A DNA stretch of 64,000 nucleotides from Cellulophaga omnivescoria (GTDB taxonomy: Bacteria; Bacteroidota; Bacteroidia; Flavobacteriales; Flavobacteriaceae), in contig NZ_MDDP01000051.1 in NCBI RefSeq assembly GCF_001999725.1, forward strand, positions 19,886 through 83,885, in the 5' to 3' direction. Both the position numbers and the translations under genes were made by a program. Shown piece by piece: positions 43,521-51,847 of this stretch (positions within the stretch are counted from its first letter, which is position 1; each line of letters opens with the position of its first letter). Below the pieces are notes generated by a model that saw only the letters and a program-made list of their open reading frames with translations, did not search any database and had not been told where the DNA came from.

Positions 43521-44000
43521 ATGAGTTTACAACCCTCTTACACCATTAAAGAAGCCACCCATAAGCTAGAACAATATTGTGCGTACCAAGAACGCTGTCA
43601 TAAGGAAGTTACCAAAAAACTAAAAGATATGGGAATGATTGCAGATGCTAGAGATCTAATAATTACTCATTTAATTAAAGAAAACTATTTAAATGAAGAA
43701 CGCTTTGCTCAAAGTTTTGCTCGCGGAAAATTTAATATAAAAAAATGGGGTAAAAATAGAATTATAAACGAACTTAAGTTTAGAGACATATCTATTTACA
43801 ACATTAAAACAGCTTTAAAAGAAATAGATGAAGACCAATACATACAAACATTAAATGAGCTTGCCAGCAAAAGAGCTAATGAAGTTAAAGAAACTAACAT
43901 ATATAAAAAACGTAAAAAAATAGCAGATTACTTACTCTATAGAGGTTGGGAAAGTCATTTAGTGTATGAAAAAGTGCAAGAACTTACACCAAAAAAATAA
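43521..44000 (+). CDS. recX: regulatory protein RecX
   Basis: A 159-residue RecX, which binds RecA filaments and limits recombination. The pattern of three-helix repeats is clear: YCAYQERCHKEVTKKL, LIKENYLNEERFAQSFARGK and KWGKNRIINELKFRDI. The ATG at 43521 starts the family-like part; 12 codons upstream belong to the terminator and promoter. recA is not in the window. The stop lies four bases from the convergent cupin gene. Confidence 0.92.
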   Translation: MSLQPSYTIKEATHKLEQYCAYQERCHKEVTKKLKDMGMIADARDLIITHLIKENYLNEERFAQSFARGKFNIKKWGKNRIINELKFRDISIYNIKTALKEIDEDQYIQTLNELASKRANEVKETNIYKKRKKIADYLLYRGWESHLVYEKVQELTPKK

Positions 44001-44004
44001 ATTA

Positions 44005-44859
44005 TTACAACTGCTTATTGGTATTAGATATAGATTTTTTGTTTTTCCAATCTATCCACTTTTGTCCTTTTATTCTACGCATAATATTATCATAATTACG
44101 CATAATAAATACATTATATAACGCTTTACTTAAATTTTTAGGGTTACGCGCTATAGCTCTTAAACTCATAGAAAAACCCGGAGTAAGATACTTCATATAA
44201 TGCCAATACCCTTCTGGCATATACAACACTTCTCCGTGCTGCAAAGTTGTTTTATACCCTTTAGCTTGTTTTAAAGCAGGCCATTTGCTGTAATCTGGGT
44301 TAGAAAAATCTATGCTTTCATTTGTTATTAAAGAATGTGGTACTTTATATAGATATTTGTTTTGAGATTGATTAAAAAGAATAATTTGTTTATCTCCTTC
44401 AAAATGAAAATGAAAAATATTAGCCAAATCTATATCATAATGCATAAACGTATGTGAATCTTTACCACCAAAAAAAAGCATAGGCAAGCTTTTCATTAGT
44501 CGCAAACCAAAATCTGGATACGTAAAATCTCTTTGCAACTGTGGTACTTCTTTTAAAATATTCCACAAAAATATTCTAAATTTAGTTGGCTCTTTTTTTA
44601 GCAGATCTATATAATCTGCCATTTTCATTTTAGCGTGTGGCTCATTAAAACCATCCTTGTAATCTACCGGCCTGTCATCATATAAAGGTACAATTTTATC
44701 ACCTGCAACTTTTTTCATATACTCTAAATTCCATTTAGAATAAGCAGGCCACTCTTCTATAAAACGCTCAATAACAACAGGTTTTTGAGGCTTTAAAAAG
44801 TGCTTTAGAAAGTCTTCTTTGGTAATATGTTTTACCCTTGGAATATCTTGTAAGTGCAA
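44005..44859 (-). CDS. cupin-like (JmjC-type) oxygenase
   Basis: A 284-residue Fe(II)/2-oxoglutarate oxygenase of the cupin_8 group. The iron triad is His140 and Asp142 (MHYDID) and His220 (EGYWHY); the N-terminal KPVVIERFIEEWPAYSKW is typical. Relatives hydroxylate proteins or tRNA; the substrate here is not known. The start is a TTG; no in-frame ATG lies near, and the family-like sequence (LQDIPRVK) begins three codons in. The C-terminal 60 residues are basic. Confidence 0.82.
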   Translation of the reverse strand: MHLQDIPRVKHITKEDFLKHFLKPQKPVVIERFIEEWPAYSKWNLEYMKKVAGDKIVPLYDDRPVDYKDGFNEPHAKMKMADYIDLLKKEPTKFRIFLWNILKEVPQLQRDFTYPDFGLRLMKSLPMLFFGGKDSHTFMHYDIDLANIFHFHFEGDKQIILFNQSQNKYLYKVPHSLITNESIDFSNPDYSKWPALKQAKGYKTTLQHGEVLYMPEGYWHYMKYLTPGFSMSLRAIARNPKNLSKALYNVFIMRNYDNIMRRIKGQKWIDWKNKKSISNTNKQL

Positions 44860-44939
44860 ATTTGGATAAATTAAACAGTCGGTAAAAATAAAAAATACGA
44901 TTTTAATAATTCTTAAAATTATTTAAAAAACCTACATTA

Positions 44940-44980
44940 ATTAAGAAACCGCTATCTAATTACAAATTAAATAGCGGCTT
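44940..44980 (-). terminator. terminator of bioB
   Basis: Minus strand: a 13-bp stem with two G-U pairs (44966-44978 with 44948-44960) followed by TTTCTTAATT, 25 bases after the bioB stop. It separates bioB from the cupin gene. Confidence 0.8.
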
Positions 44981-45003
44981 ATAAAATGGCTAATTATATC
45001 TTA

Positions 45004-46098
45004 TTACTTAGAAAGCTTTGCCTTTTCTTTAGCAGCTTCATTTCGTTCTATTTTATGACCTGGTCTAGACCACTTTGGCTTTTCTCCTAAATTTTGATAT
45101 TCAGAATCTTTTGCTTCTACTGTTTTTGGCTGAGATACTTTTGTAAATGGCTTTTGTGGATTTAAACCTAATAGTTTAAACATTTCCATATCTTCATTTA
45201 CATCTGGATTAGGAGTAGTTAACAATTTATCTCCTGCAAAAATTGAATTAGCACCAGCAAAGAAACACATTGCTTGTCCTTCTCTACTCATTTGTGTACG
45301 CCCAGCAGAAAGCCTTACTTGTGTATTTGGCATAACAATACGTGTTGTTGCTACCATACGCACCATATCCCAAATAGATACCGGCTCTATATCCTCCATT
45401 GGCGTACCTTCTACAGCTACTAATGCGTTAATTGGCACAGATTCTGGTTGCGGACTTAAGGTAGATAAGGCAACTAACATACCTGCTCTATCTTCTAAAG
45501 CCTCGCCCATACCTATAATACCTCCACTACACACGGTAACGTTAGTTTTACGTACATTTTCAATAGTATCTAATCTATCTTCAAAAGCACGAGTAGAAAT
45601 TACATCTTTATAATAATCTTCAGATGTATCTAAATTATGGTTATATGCATACAAACCAGCTTCTGCCAATCTTTGCGCTTGGTTTTCAGTAATCATCCCA
45701 AGCGTGCAACAAACTTCCATATCTAGTTTATTAATTGTACGTACCATTTCTAGCACTTGATCAAATTCTGGACCGTCTTTAACATTACGCCAAGCAGCTC
45801 CCATACATACTCTAGAACTCCCAGATGATTTAGCACGTAAAGCTTGTGCTTTTACTTGTTGCACAGACATTAAATCGTTACCTTCTACACCTGTATGGTA
45901 ACGTGCTGCCTGCGGGCAATAACCACAATCTTCAGGGCATCCACCAGTTTTTATTGATAACAGAGTAGATACTTGTACTGTGTTAGGATCATGTTGTTGT
46001 CTATGAATTGTAGCTGCTTCATAAAGCAAATCCATTAACGGTTTATTGTATATATCTAAAATTTCTTGCTTGCTCCAGTTGTGTCTTACTTCGCTCAT
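45004..46098 (-). CDS. bioB: biotin synthase
   Basis: Radical SAM enzyme that puts sulfur into dethiobiotin. The [4Fe-4S] cysteines are Cys54, Cys58 and Cys61 (GGCPEDCGYC); MGAAWRNVKDGPEFDQV, GGIIGMGEALEDR and the Arg of RLSAGRTQM (the [2Fe-2S] ligand) are present. 364 residues, about 15-20 more than in E. coli, with a Lys/Glu-rich tail. Transcribed alone. Confidence 0.98.
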   Translation of the reverse strand: MSEVRHNWSKQEILDIYNKPLMDLLYEAATIHRQQHDPNTVQVSTLLSIKTGGCPEDCGYCPQAARYHTGVEGNDLMSVQQVKAQALRAKSSGSSRVCMGAAWRNVKDGPEFDQVLEMVRTINKLDMEVCCTLGMITENQAQRLAEAGLYAYNHNLDTSEDYYKDVISTRAFEDRLDTIENVRKTNVTVCSGGIIGMGEALEDRAGMLVALSTLSPQPESVPINALVAVEGTPMEDIEPVSIWDMVRMVATTRIVMPNTQVRLSAGRTQMSREGQAMCFFAGANSIFAGDKLLTTPNPDVNEDMEMFKLLGLNPQKPFTKVSQPKTVEAKDSEYQNLGEKPKWSRPGHKIERNEAAKEKAKLSK

Positions 46099-46120
46099 AC
46101 GATTATTTTAAATCAGTTGT

Positions 46121-46152
46121 CAAAAATAGCCTATTTACCAATTAAATCCCAA
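46121..46152 (-). promoter_or_regulatory. promoter of bioB
   Basis: Minus strand: -7 box TATTTTTG (46121-46128) and -33 TTG (46150-46152), 21 bases apart. The leader is about 17 bases. No inverted repeat like the one at bioA is seen. Confidence 0.65.
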
Positions 46153-46170
46153 TAAAGGTTTTTTAAATAA

Positions 46171-46209
46171 AAAAATGAACCAAAAGATACGCTCTTATGG
46201 TTCATTTTT
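46171..46209 (-). terminator. terminator of the flotillin operon
   Basis: A 12-bp perfect stem (AAAAATGAACCA, 46171-46182, with 46198-46209) and a 15-base loop, 24 bases after the flotillin stop. Confidence 0.8.
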
Positions 46210-46233
46210 AATCATTTTTTATAGAAATATAAC

Positions 46234-47655
46234 TTATTTACTGCTGTCTGTATCAGAAGAATCCTCTTTAACCTCAACAGCCTCTACGTCTTTACCTTTT
46301 AAGTATTCTGGTAATTGCATACCAGCCATATTAAACATTTCTTGCAGTGGCGGCACAGATTTGTACATACCAGAAATAAAGTTTGCTGTAGAGTTTTTGC
46401 CATCTTCGGTTTTTGCTCCAGAATCCCAAACAGTAACTTTGTCAATTTTAATGTTTTTAATAGCTTCTGCCTGTGTTTTAACCAATTCTGGTAATTTATC
46501 TGCAACCAATAGTAATACAGCATCTTTAGGACTATCGCCAGCTGCTTTTACAATTTCATCTAAACCTTGTGCTTGTTTGGTTAATACCTCAAACAAACCT
46601 TGCGCTTCTGCCTGTGCTTTAAACAGTATTGCATCTGCCTCACCTTTAGCAATACGTCTTGTACGTTCTGCGTCTGCTTCTGCATCTATCTCTACTTTTT
46701 TCTTGTCTATTTCTGCAGGTACAACAATATCTGCCATTTGTGAACTACGTACACGCTCGGCTCTTGCAAGCTCGGCATCTTTTTCTGCTGCATAAGACTC
46801 TTCTAAGGCTTTTGCAGATTGCACTTTCTCTGCCGCTATTGCAGTACGCTCTGCCTCTGCTTCTCTTTGTCTACGTAAAGAGTCTGAATTTGCTACATTA
46901 ATTTTTGCAATGTTTTCTCCTTCTACTGCCTGCGCATTTGCTGCTGCTACTTGTGTACGTTCATCTTGCAATGCGTTAGCCTCACCAATAGAACCATCTC
47001 TGTTTTTTTCTGCTACGGATTTACGCGCCGCGTTTATTGCGTGTGCTGCAGCCTCTTTACCAAGTGCCTCTATATAACCTGACTCATCAACAATATCTGT
47101 AATATTTACGTTGATTAATTTTAAACCAACCTTTTTTAATTCTGATTCTACACTCTGAGAAATATTGGTTAAAAACTTATCTCTATCCGAGTTAATTTCT
47201 TCAATATCCATAGAAGCAACTACCAAACGTAACTGACCGAAAATAATTTCTTTTGCTAAATCTTGTACTTCGTTCATTCCCTGTCCTAACAAACGCTCTG
47301 CTGCATTTTGCATAACTCCAGGCTCTGTAGATATACCAATTGTAAATCTTGAAGGCACGTTTACACGTATATTTTGCTTACTTAATGCATTTACCAGATT
47401 TACCTCTATAGAAATAGGTGTTAAATCTAGAAACTCATAATCCTGTATTACCGGCCAAATAAATGCAGCACCACCGTGAATACATTTTGCAGAGTTTCCG
47501 TTACCTACCTTACCATAGACAACTAAAATCCTGTCTGAAGGACATCGTTTGTATCTACGTATAAACGAGATTATAATTATAAAAAAGAATAAAATGGCTA
47601 CTGCAATACCAATTAAACTGGTATTACCGCCCAACTGTAAGGGTACTAAAATCAT
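46234..47655 (-). CDS. flotillin family protein
   Basis: A 473-residue SPFH protein that should form membrane microdomain scaffolds. One N-terminal membrane helix (about 12-34), the SPFH/band 7 domain (about 37-200, with RFTIGISTEPGVMQNAAERL), then a long Glu/Ala-rich coiled coil (AAEKDAELARAERV and more, about 215-380) and an acidic tail. Paired with the NfeD-like gene five bases upstream, the normal partner for flotillins. The pair lies inside the biotin cluster. Confidence 0.93.
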   Translation of the reverse strand: MILVPLQLGGNTSLIGIAVAILFFFIIIISFIRRYKRCPSDRILVVYGKVGNGNSAKCIHGGAAFIWPVIQDYEFLDLTPISIEVNLVNALSKQNIRVNVPSRFTIGISTEPGVMQNAAERLLGQGMNEVQDLAKEIIFGQLRLVVASMDIEEINSDRDKFLTNISQSVESELKKVGLKLINVNITDIVDESGYIEALGKEAAAHAINAARKSVAEKNRDGSIGEANALQDERTQVAAANAQAVEGENIAKINVANSDSLRRQREAEAERTAIAAEKVQSAKALEESYAAEKDAELARAERVRSSQMADIVVPAEIDKKKVEIDAEADAERTRRIAKGEADAILFKAQAEAQGLFEVLTKQAQGLDEIVKAAGDSPKDAVLLLVADKLPELVKTQAEAIKNIKIDKVTVWDSGAKTEDGKNSTANFISGMYKSVPPLQEMFNMAGMQLPEYLKGKDVEAVEVKEDSSDTDSSK

Positions 47656-47659
47656 ATGG

Positions 47660-48238
47660 TTATTTATTTAATAATTTAACAATTAAAATTCCGTTGTCTG
47701 TAATGTCTTTTACTTCTACAACATTGCCTTGCTTAAGGTCTACGCCTTCATCCGTAAGAGCCTCTAATTCCCTTAAGGTACCTTGTACTCTTATGCTTAC
47801 CTTACCAATAGAACCCCTGTTGGCGCCTATTGTTAGATAAACTTCTCCTACTTGGTTTAATGCATTTTTTAAATGTAACGTACCACTACTTTGCAGTTTA
47901 CTTAAATAATAAAATAATGCCGCCATAGACACCATCATTAATAAACCACAAATAATAGAAATTAGTATAGTTAGCCCATTAGAATATCCTGCTTCTATAC
48001 AAGCAACACCTGACCAGCCAAAAATGGCAAAAAATCCTGATAAGTTTTTAATTGATAAAAATTGAAATCCGATACCTGTATCACCCTCTATTTCTGCGTC
48101 TACATCACCGTCTATACCATCTGCATCACCACCTATTAAAGTTAGCAACAGAAAGATAATCATCACCACAGAGCCAATTAAGGCAATACTCCAGTACACT
48201 TTTGGAAACAACTCTAAGCTTGCATACCACTCTCCCAT
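47660..48238 (-). CDS. NfeD-like membrane protein
   Basis: A 192-residue protein with three or four membrane helices (about 14-35 and 65-112) and an acidic Asp/Gly loop between them (DADGIDGDVDAEIEGDTG). The C-terminal 70 residues look like the NfeD OB fold (VGEVYLTIGANRGSIGKVSI, then VVEVKDITDNGILIVKLL). It is the partner of the flotillin five bases downstream and is probably coupled to it. Confidence 0.85.
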   Translation of the reverse strand: MGEWYASLELFPKVYWSIALIGSVVMIIFLLLTLIGGDADGIDGDVDAEIEGDTGIGFQFLSIKNLSGFFAIFGWSGVACIEAGYSNGLTILISIICGLLMMVSMAALFYYLSKLQSSGTLHLKNALNQVGEVYLTIGANRGSIGKVSIRVQGTLRELEALTDEGVDLKQGNVVEVKDITDNGILIVKLLNK

Positions 48239-48299
48239 AAATAAAAATTTAGTTTGGTTTGTGAAAGATAGTAAAATGCAACTTAGCTAAAGGCTAGTT

Positions 48300-49454
48300 T
48301 TAAAAAGTTTTTTGCAATAAAATACTTACAGCATTACCGCCAAAGCCAACAGCGTTTATTAACACCTTTTTTATACTCTTTGGAATTTCTGTATAATCTA
48401 CAAAAGGAACTTTTATAAATTCTTGCTTTTGTAACATTGCTATTGCTAGCTCTATACTCAACATCCCTGAGGCACCAAAAGAATGACCTATCTTCCACTT
48501 ATTTGTAGTTAATGCTGGTATTTTGTTACAAAAAATTTTATGTATTGCTTCAATTTCTGATAAATCTCCTTTAATTGTACCTGGTGCGTGCATTACAATT
48601 ACATCTACCTCATCTGGGTTTACACCATCTAAAGCCATTTTCATAGAGCGTTGAAAACATACTGCGTCAGAAGAAATAGAAATATTATGTTTTAAAACTT
48701 CTGTAGCGTAACCAACACCTATAATTTCTGCTAAAGCATTTTCTTTATTTCCGTTTTCTATACCAATAACCGCAGCACCTTCACCCAAAACCATAGTATT
48801 TTGGTTTTTTGTTAGATCTAAAGCTTTACACGGATATGCTTCTGCACCTCTTGCGTAAATTTTTAAAGCTTTCATTTGTGCAATGGTAAAAGGTGTTAAA
48901 GGAGCCTCACTACCACCCACTAAAAATTTATTTGCCATACCACTTTTTACCCAAGCAACACCATTTAACAAAGAATGCAATGCTGTAGAACAAGTAATAG
49001 AGTGCGATATTTCTGGACCCTGCGTTTGCAAATCATGCGCTACCCAAGAAGAAATATTACCCAATGTAGTTGTTGGTGATGATAAAGTTGACGCTTTATC
49101 TTTTTCTAAAAACTCTTTATGATATTTTTCAAACAAAGCAGTTGCTCCGCGTGAAGATCCAAAGTTGACACCAAAATTATCTTTAGATGTCCAGCCAGCT
49201 TGCTCTAATGCCTTACGTGACGCATACATAGCAAACAAAACAGTATCATCTAAACTTTTATATTTTAAATCTGCGTTTTTTAAAGTTTCTATTTCTTGTT
49301 TAGCTTCATCACTTAAAGCGGCAACCCAACTTTTTTGGTTTCCTATATTTTTTTCTTGCAGTAAATGCGCATCATTTTTATAACTCTCCCAAACTTTATC
49401 TAAAGAAGTTCCTAAAGGAGAAATAGACGCTAGTGCCGTAATGTAAATACTCAT
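48300..49454 (-). CDS. beta-ketoacyl synthase family protein in the biotin cluster
   Basis: A 384-residue condensing enzyme of the FabB/FabF type. The triad is Cys155 (ITCSTALH), His289 (MHAPGTIKGD) and His324 (KWKIGHSFGASG). The usual HGTGT is replaced by HAPGT. It starts two bases after the bioA stop, so it belongs to the bioA operon and may help build the pimeloyl chain. No BioC, BioH or BioG is visible in the window. Confidence 0.88.
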   Translation of the reverse strand: MSIYITALASISPLGTSLDKVWESYKNDAHLLQEKNIGNQKSWVAALSDEAKQEIETLKNADLKYKSLDDTVLFAMYASRKALEQAGWTSKDNFGVNFGSSRGATALFEKYHKEFLEKDKASTLSSPTTTLGNISSWVAHDLQTQGPEISHSITCSTALHSLLNGVAWVKSGMANKFLVGGSEAPLTPFTIAQMKALKIYARGAEAYPCKALDLTKNQNTMVLGEGAAVIGIENGNKENALAEIIGVGYATEVLKHNISISSDAVCFQRSMKMALDGVNPDEVDVIVMHAPGTIKGDLSEIEAIHKIFCNKIPALTTNKWKIGHSFGASGMLSIELAIAMLQKQEFIKVPFVDYTEIPKSIKKVLINAVGFGGNAVSILLQKTF

Positions 49455-49456
49455 AC

Positions 49457-50722
49457 TTAAACTATTTCTAGTGCTTCTTTAATTGAGTTGTATATTTTTT
49501 GAAGTTGCTCATCTGTAGTTACAAAAGGCGCCAAAATGTAAATGGTATTTCCTAATGGACGTAAAAACACTCCAGAATCCATAAAATGCTTAAATAATTT
49601 ATCTCTTAAATTACCATAGCGTTCCATTTTTATATTAAGATCTAATGCGTAAATAACTCCCAATTGCCTTGTAGCACCAACTTTAGGGTGGTTTTTAATC
49701 TCCTCATTAAATTGCTTGTGAGAGGCTGTAATTCTGGCAATATTATCTTGCATTTCTGTAGATTGAAGCAACTCTAAACCTGCTAACGCAGCTGCACAAG
49801 CCAAAGGATTTGCAGTATATGTATGCCCGTGAAATAATCCTTTAGAAATATCGTCATCATAAAAAGCATCATAAACTTGCTGCGTACAACTAGTAACTGC
49901 CATTGGAACCAAACCTGCTGTTAACGCCTTAGACATACAAATAACATCTGGCTTTACATCCATATAATCAGAAGCAAAAAACTTACCTGTTTTACCAAAG
50001 CTAGTCATTACCTCATCCGCAACTAAAAGAACATTGTGTTTTTTTAACGTCTGTAGAATTTTGTTTAAACTTTCTGCATTGTGCATTTTCATTGCTGCAG
50101 CTCCTTGCACAAGAGGCTCGTACACAAAACCTGCAATAGCCTTTTCTTTTACCAATGCTTCAATCTGTAATAAAATAGCATCTATATTATCTTCTGTAGG
50201 TACAGGAATACGTTCTACATCAATAAAAAAATCTTTAAAAGGACCATTATAAACAGATAAACCAGAAACAGACATTGCACCAAAAGTATCACCATGAAAT
50301 CCGTCTTCAAAAGCTAACATTATATTGCGCTTTTCTCCTTTATTAAAATGATATTGCAAGGCCATTTTAATTCCTATTTCTGTAGCAGTAGAACCATTGT
50401 CTGAGAAAAATAACTTCTCTTGATTATTAGGTAATAATTTTATCAACTCTTCAGACAATTCTATAGCCGGTTTATGTGTAAAACCACTAAATACAACCTG
50501 ATCTAATTGTTGCATTTGGGCATTAACCTTTTCTAAAATATAGTCATTACAATGTCCGTACACAGAAGTATACCATGAAGATATTCCGTCTATATAATTA
50601 TTTCCTTTATCATCTGTTAACACTGCCCCTTTAGCTTTTACAATTGGCAACATTGTGCTGTGTAATTTATGCTGAGTTAACGGGTGCCACAAGTGTTTTT
50701 TATCTCTCTCTGTAAGATTCAT
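49457..50722 (-). CDS. bioA: adenosylmethionine--8-amino-7-oxononanoate transaminase
   Basis: Class III PLP aminotransferase that makes 7,8-diaminononanoate with SAM as amino donor. DGISSWYTSVYGH (45-57) and HLWHPLTQHK (10-19) are specific for BioA; the PLP lysine is Lys265 (MSKALTAG) and the Asp is in VADEVMTSFGKTG. 421 residues. First gene of a two-gene operon, with a long leader and an inverted repeat. Confidence 0.97.
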   Translation of the reverse strand: MNLTERDKKHLWHPLTQHKLHSTMLPIVKAKGAVLTDDKGNNYIDGISSWYTSVYGHCNDYILEKVNAQMQQLDQVVFSGFTHKPAIELSEELIKLLPNNQEKLFFSDNGSTATEIGIKMALQYHFNKGEKRNIMLAFEDGFHGDTFGAMSVSGLSVYNGPFKDFFIDVERIPVPTEDNIDAILLQIEALVKEKAIAGFVYEPLVQGAAAMKMHNAESLNKILQTLKKHNVLLVADEVMTSFGKTGKFFASDYMDVKPDVICMSKALTAGLVPMAVTSCTQQVYDAFYDDDISKGLFHGHTYTANPLACAAALAGLELLQSTEMQDNIARITASHKQFNEEIKNHPKVGATRQLGVIYALDLNIKMERYGNLRDKLFKHFMDSGVFLRPLGNTIYILAPFVTTDEQLQKIYNSIKEALEIV

Positions 50723-50778
50723 AAGCTATATACCATCCTATAGTTTTAGGATTTATGCATTGGTTTTATTAGTAGATA

Positions 50779-50809
50779 TCTATTAATCTATTTTTGTTAC
50801 ATTAATAGA
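50779..50809 (-). promoter_or_regulatory. inverted repeat downstream of the bioA promoter
   Basis: TCTATTAAT and ATTAATAGA (50779-50787 and 50801-50809) are perfect 9-bp arms 13 bases apart, 13 bases downstream of the -7 box. Arm length and spacing resemble biotin operator sites, but the sequence does not match the BirA consensus I know. It could also be a leader hairpin. Confidence 0.5.
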
Positions 50810-50822
50810 ATTTAATTTGGGG

Positions 50823-50830
50823 CAAATATA
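50823..50830 (-). promoter_or_regulatory. promoter -7 box of bioA
   Basis: TATATTTG on the minus strand, giving a leader of about 90 bases before bioA. Confidence 0.6.
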
Positions 50831-50846
50831 CAAACCACCTCAGATT

Positions 50847-51461
50847 TTAAAGGTTATCTCTAAACAAATCTGCATATTCTTTTATCACATTTTTGTCAAA
50901 ATATGGCTCTTCATCTATACGACCTATAAGCTTTGCATTTGTTTTAGATAGTATTATACTTTCTGTAGTTTTATGCTCTTCTCCGCTAAAAATTATAGAA
51001 ACTTTAAATCCGCGTTCTTCTAAATAATTTATGGTTAACAGGGTGTGATTAATGCTACCTAAATAATGTCTAGAAACCACTACAACTTGGTAACTAGGAT
51101 CTATAATATCTAGTATAGTATCATTATCATTTAAAGGAACTAATAAACCTCCTGCACCTTCTATAATTAAATTATTATCTGTTTTTGGTGTTACAATTTT
51201 ATCTACCTCTATCACCACACCATCTATCGCTGCCGCTGCATGCGGACTCATAGGTGTTTGTAAAGCGTAACTATTTTTATGTATTACCGTTTTAGAGTTA
51301 GAAATAAAATCTGCTATTTTATGACTGTCTGACGTATCTAAATCTCCCGCCTGTATTGGTTTCCAATAATCTGCTTCTAACGCCTCTGTTAATATTGCAG
51401 AAGCCACTGTTTTACCAACTTCTGTAGATATACCAGTTACAAATATTTGTTTTGTTTTCAT
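50847..51461 (-). CDS. bioD: ATP-dependent dethiobiotin synthetase
   Basis: A 204-residue P-loop enzyme that closes the ureido ring of dethiobiotin with CO2 and ATP. GISTEVGKTVAS (10-21) is the P-loop; KPIQAG and EGAGGLLVPL are the substrate motifs. It follows the DUF2007 gene by 11 bases, in the bioF-DUF2007-bioD operon. Confidence 0.96.
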   Translation of the reverse strand: MKTKQIFVTGISTEVGKTVASAILTEALEADYWKPIQAGDLDTSDSHKIADFISNSKTVIHKNSYALQTPMSPHAAAAIDGVVIEVDKIVTPKTDNNLIIEGAGGLLVPLNDNDTILDIIDPSYQVVVVSRHYLGSINHTLLTINYLEERGFKVSIIFSGEEHKTTESIILSKTNAKLIGRIDEEPYFDKNVIKEYADLFRDNL

Positions 51462-51472
51462 TGTATTGTAAT

Positions 51473-51847
51473 TTATGAGACTATGTTACAGTTAAAACAA
51501 CGGAATTTTCTTTTTTCAAAAAAAGGAAACAACTTATAAAAAATCCCTTTTCTAGAGTAATAGCCTTCTAGCTTTTCTGCTTTACAGTTTGGGCACACTA
51601 AAGGTTTTCCGTTATCATCTACAGCATAGCTTCTAATTTCATTATAAATTTCTAATGCTTTATTCTTATCTTCTTCTAAAACCAAAAGTTTAATTCCGCC
51701 AATTGCATTGCTAATTAATGGATCTGAGTTTACCGTGTTTTCATCCTTTAAAAAAACTTGTATACCCTCTGATTCTAGCTTACCTTTAATAATAACCGTA
51801 TCTGCTAAATACTCAAATGCAGCTAATTTGTAAAATTTCTGACTCAT
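51473..51847 (-). CDS. DUF2007 protein with zinc ribbon
   Basis: A 124-residue protein: a DUF2007 (signal-transducing-type) domain (about 1-72, KLAAFEYLADTVIIKGKLES) and a C-terminal ribbon with CPNC and CFNC. Function unknown. It lies between bioF and bioD and overlaps the bioF stop by four bases (ATGA), so it is coupled to biotin genes, though it may be a passenger. Confidence 0.8.
   Translation of the reverse strand: MSQKFYKLAAFEYLADTVIIKGKLESEGIQVFLKDENTVNSDPLISNAIGGIKLLVLEEDKNKALEIYNEIRSYAVDDNGKPLVCPNCKAEKLEGYYSRKGIFYKLFPFFEKRKFRCFNCNIVS

Noticed and set aside
46175..46795. 206-codon frame on the + strand opposite flotillin
   Set aside because: It is a Ser/Ala-rich shadow of the flotillin coiled coil; its first codons lie in the terminator stem.
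46659..46901. Leu-rich + strand frame opposite flotillin
   Set aside because: Repetitive composition comes from the Glu/Ala coiled coil read backwards; no independent support.
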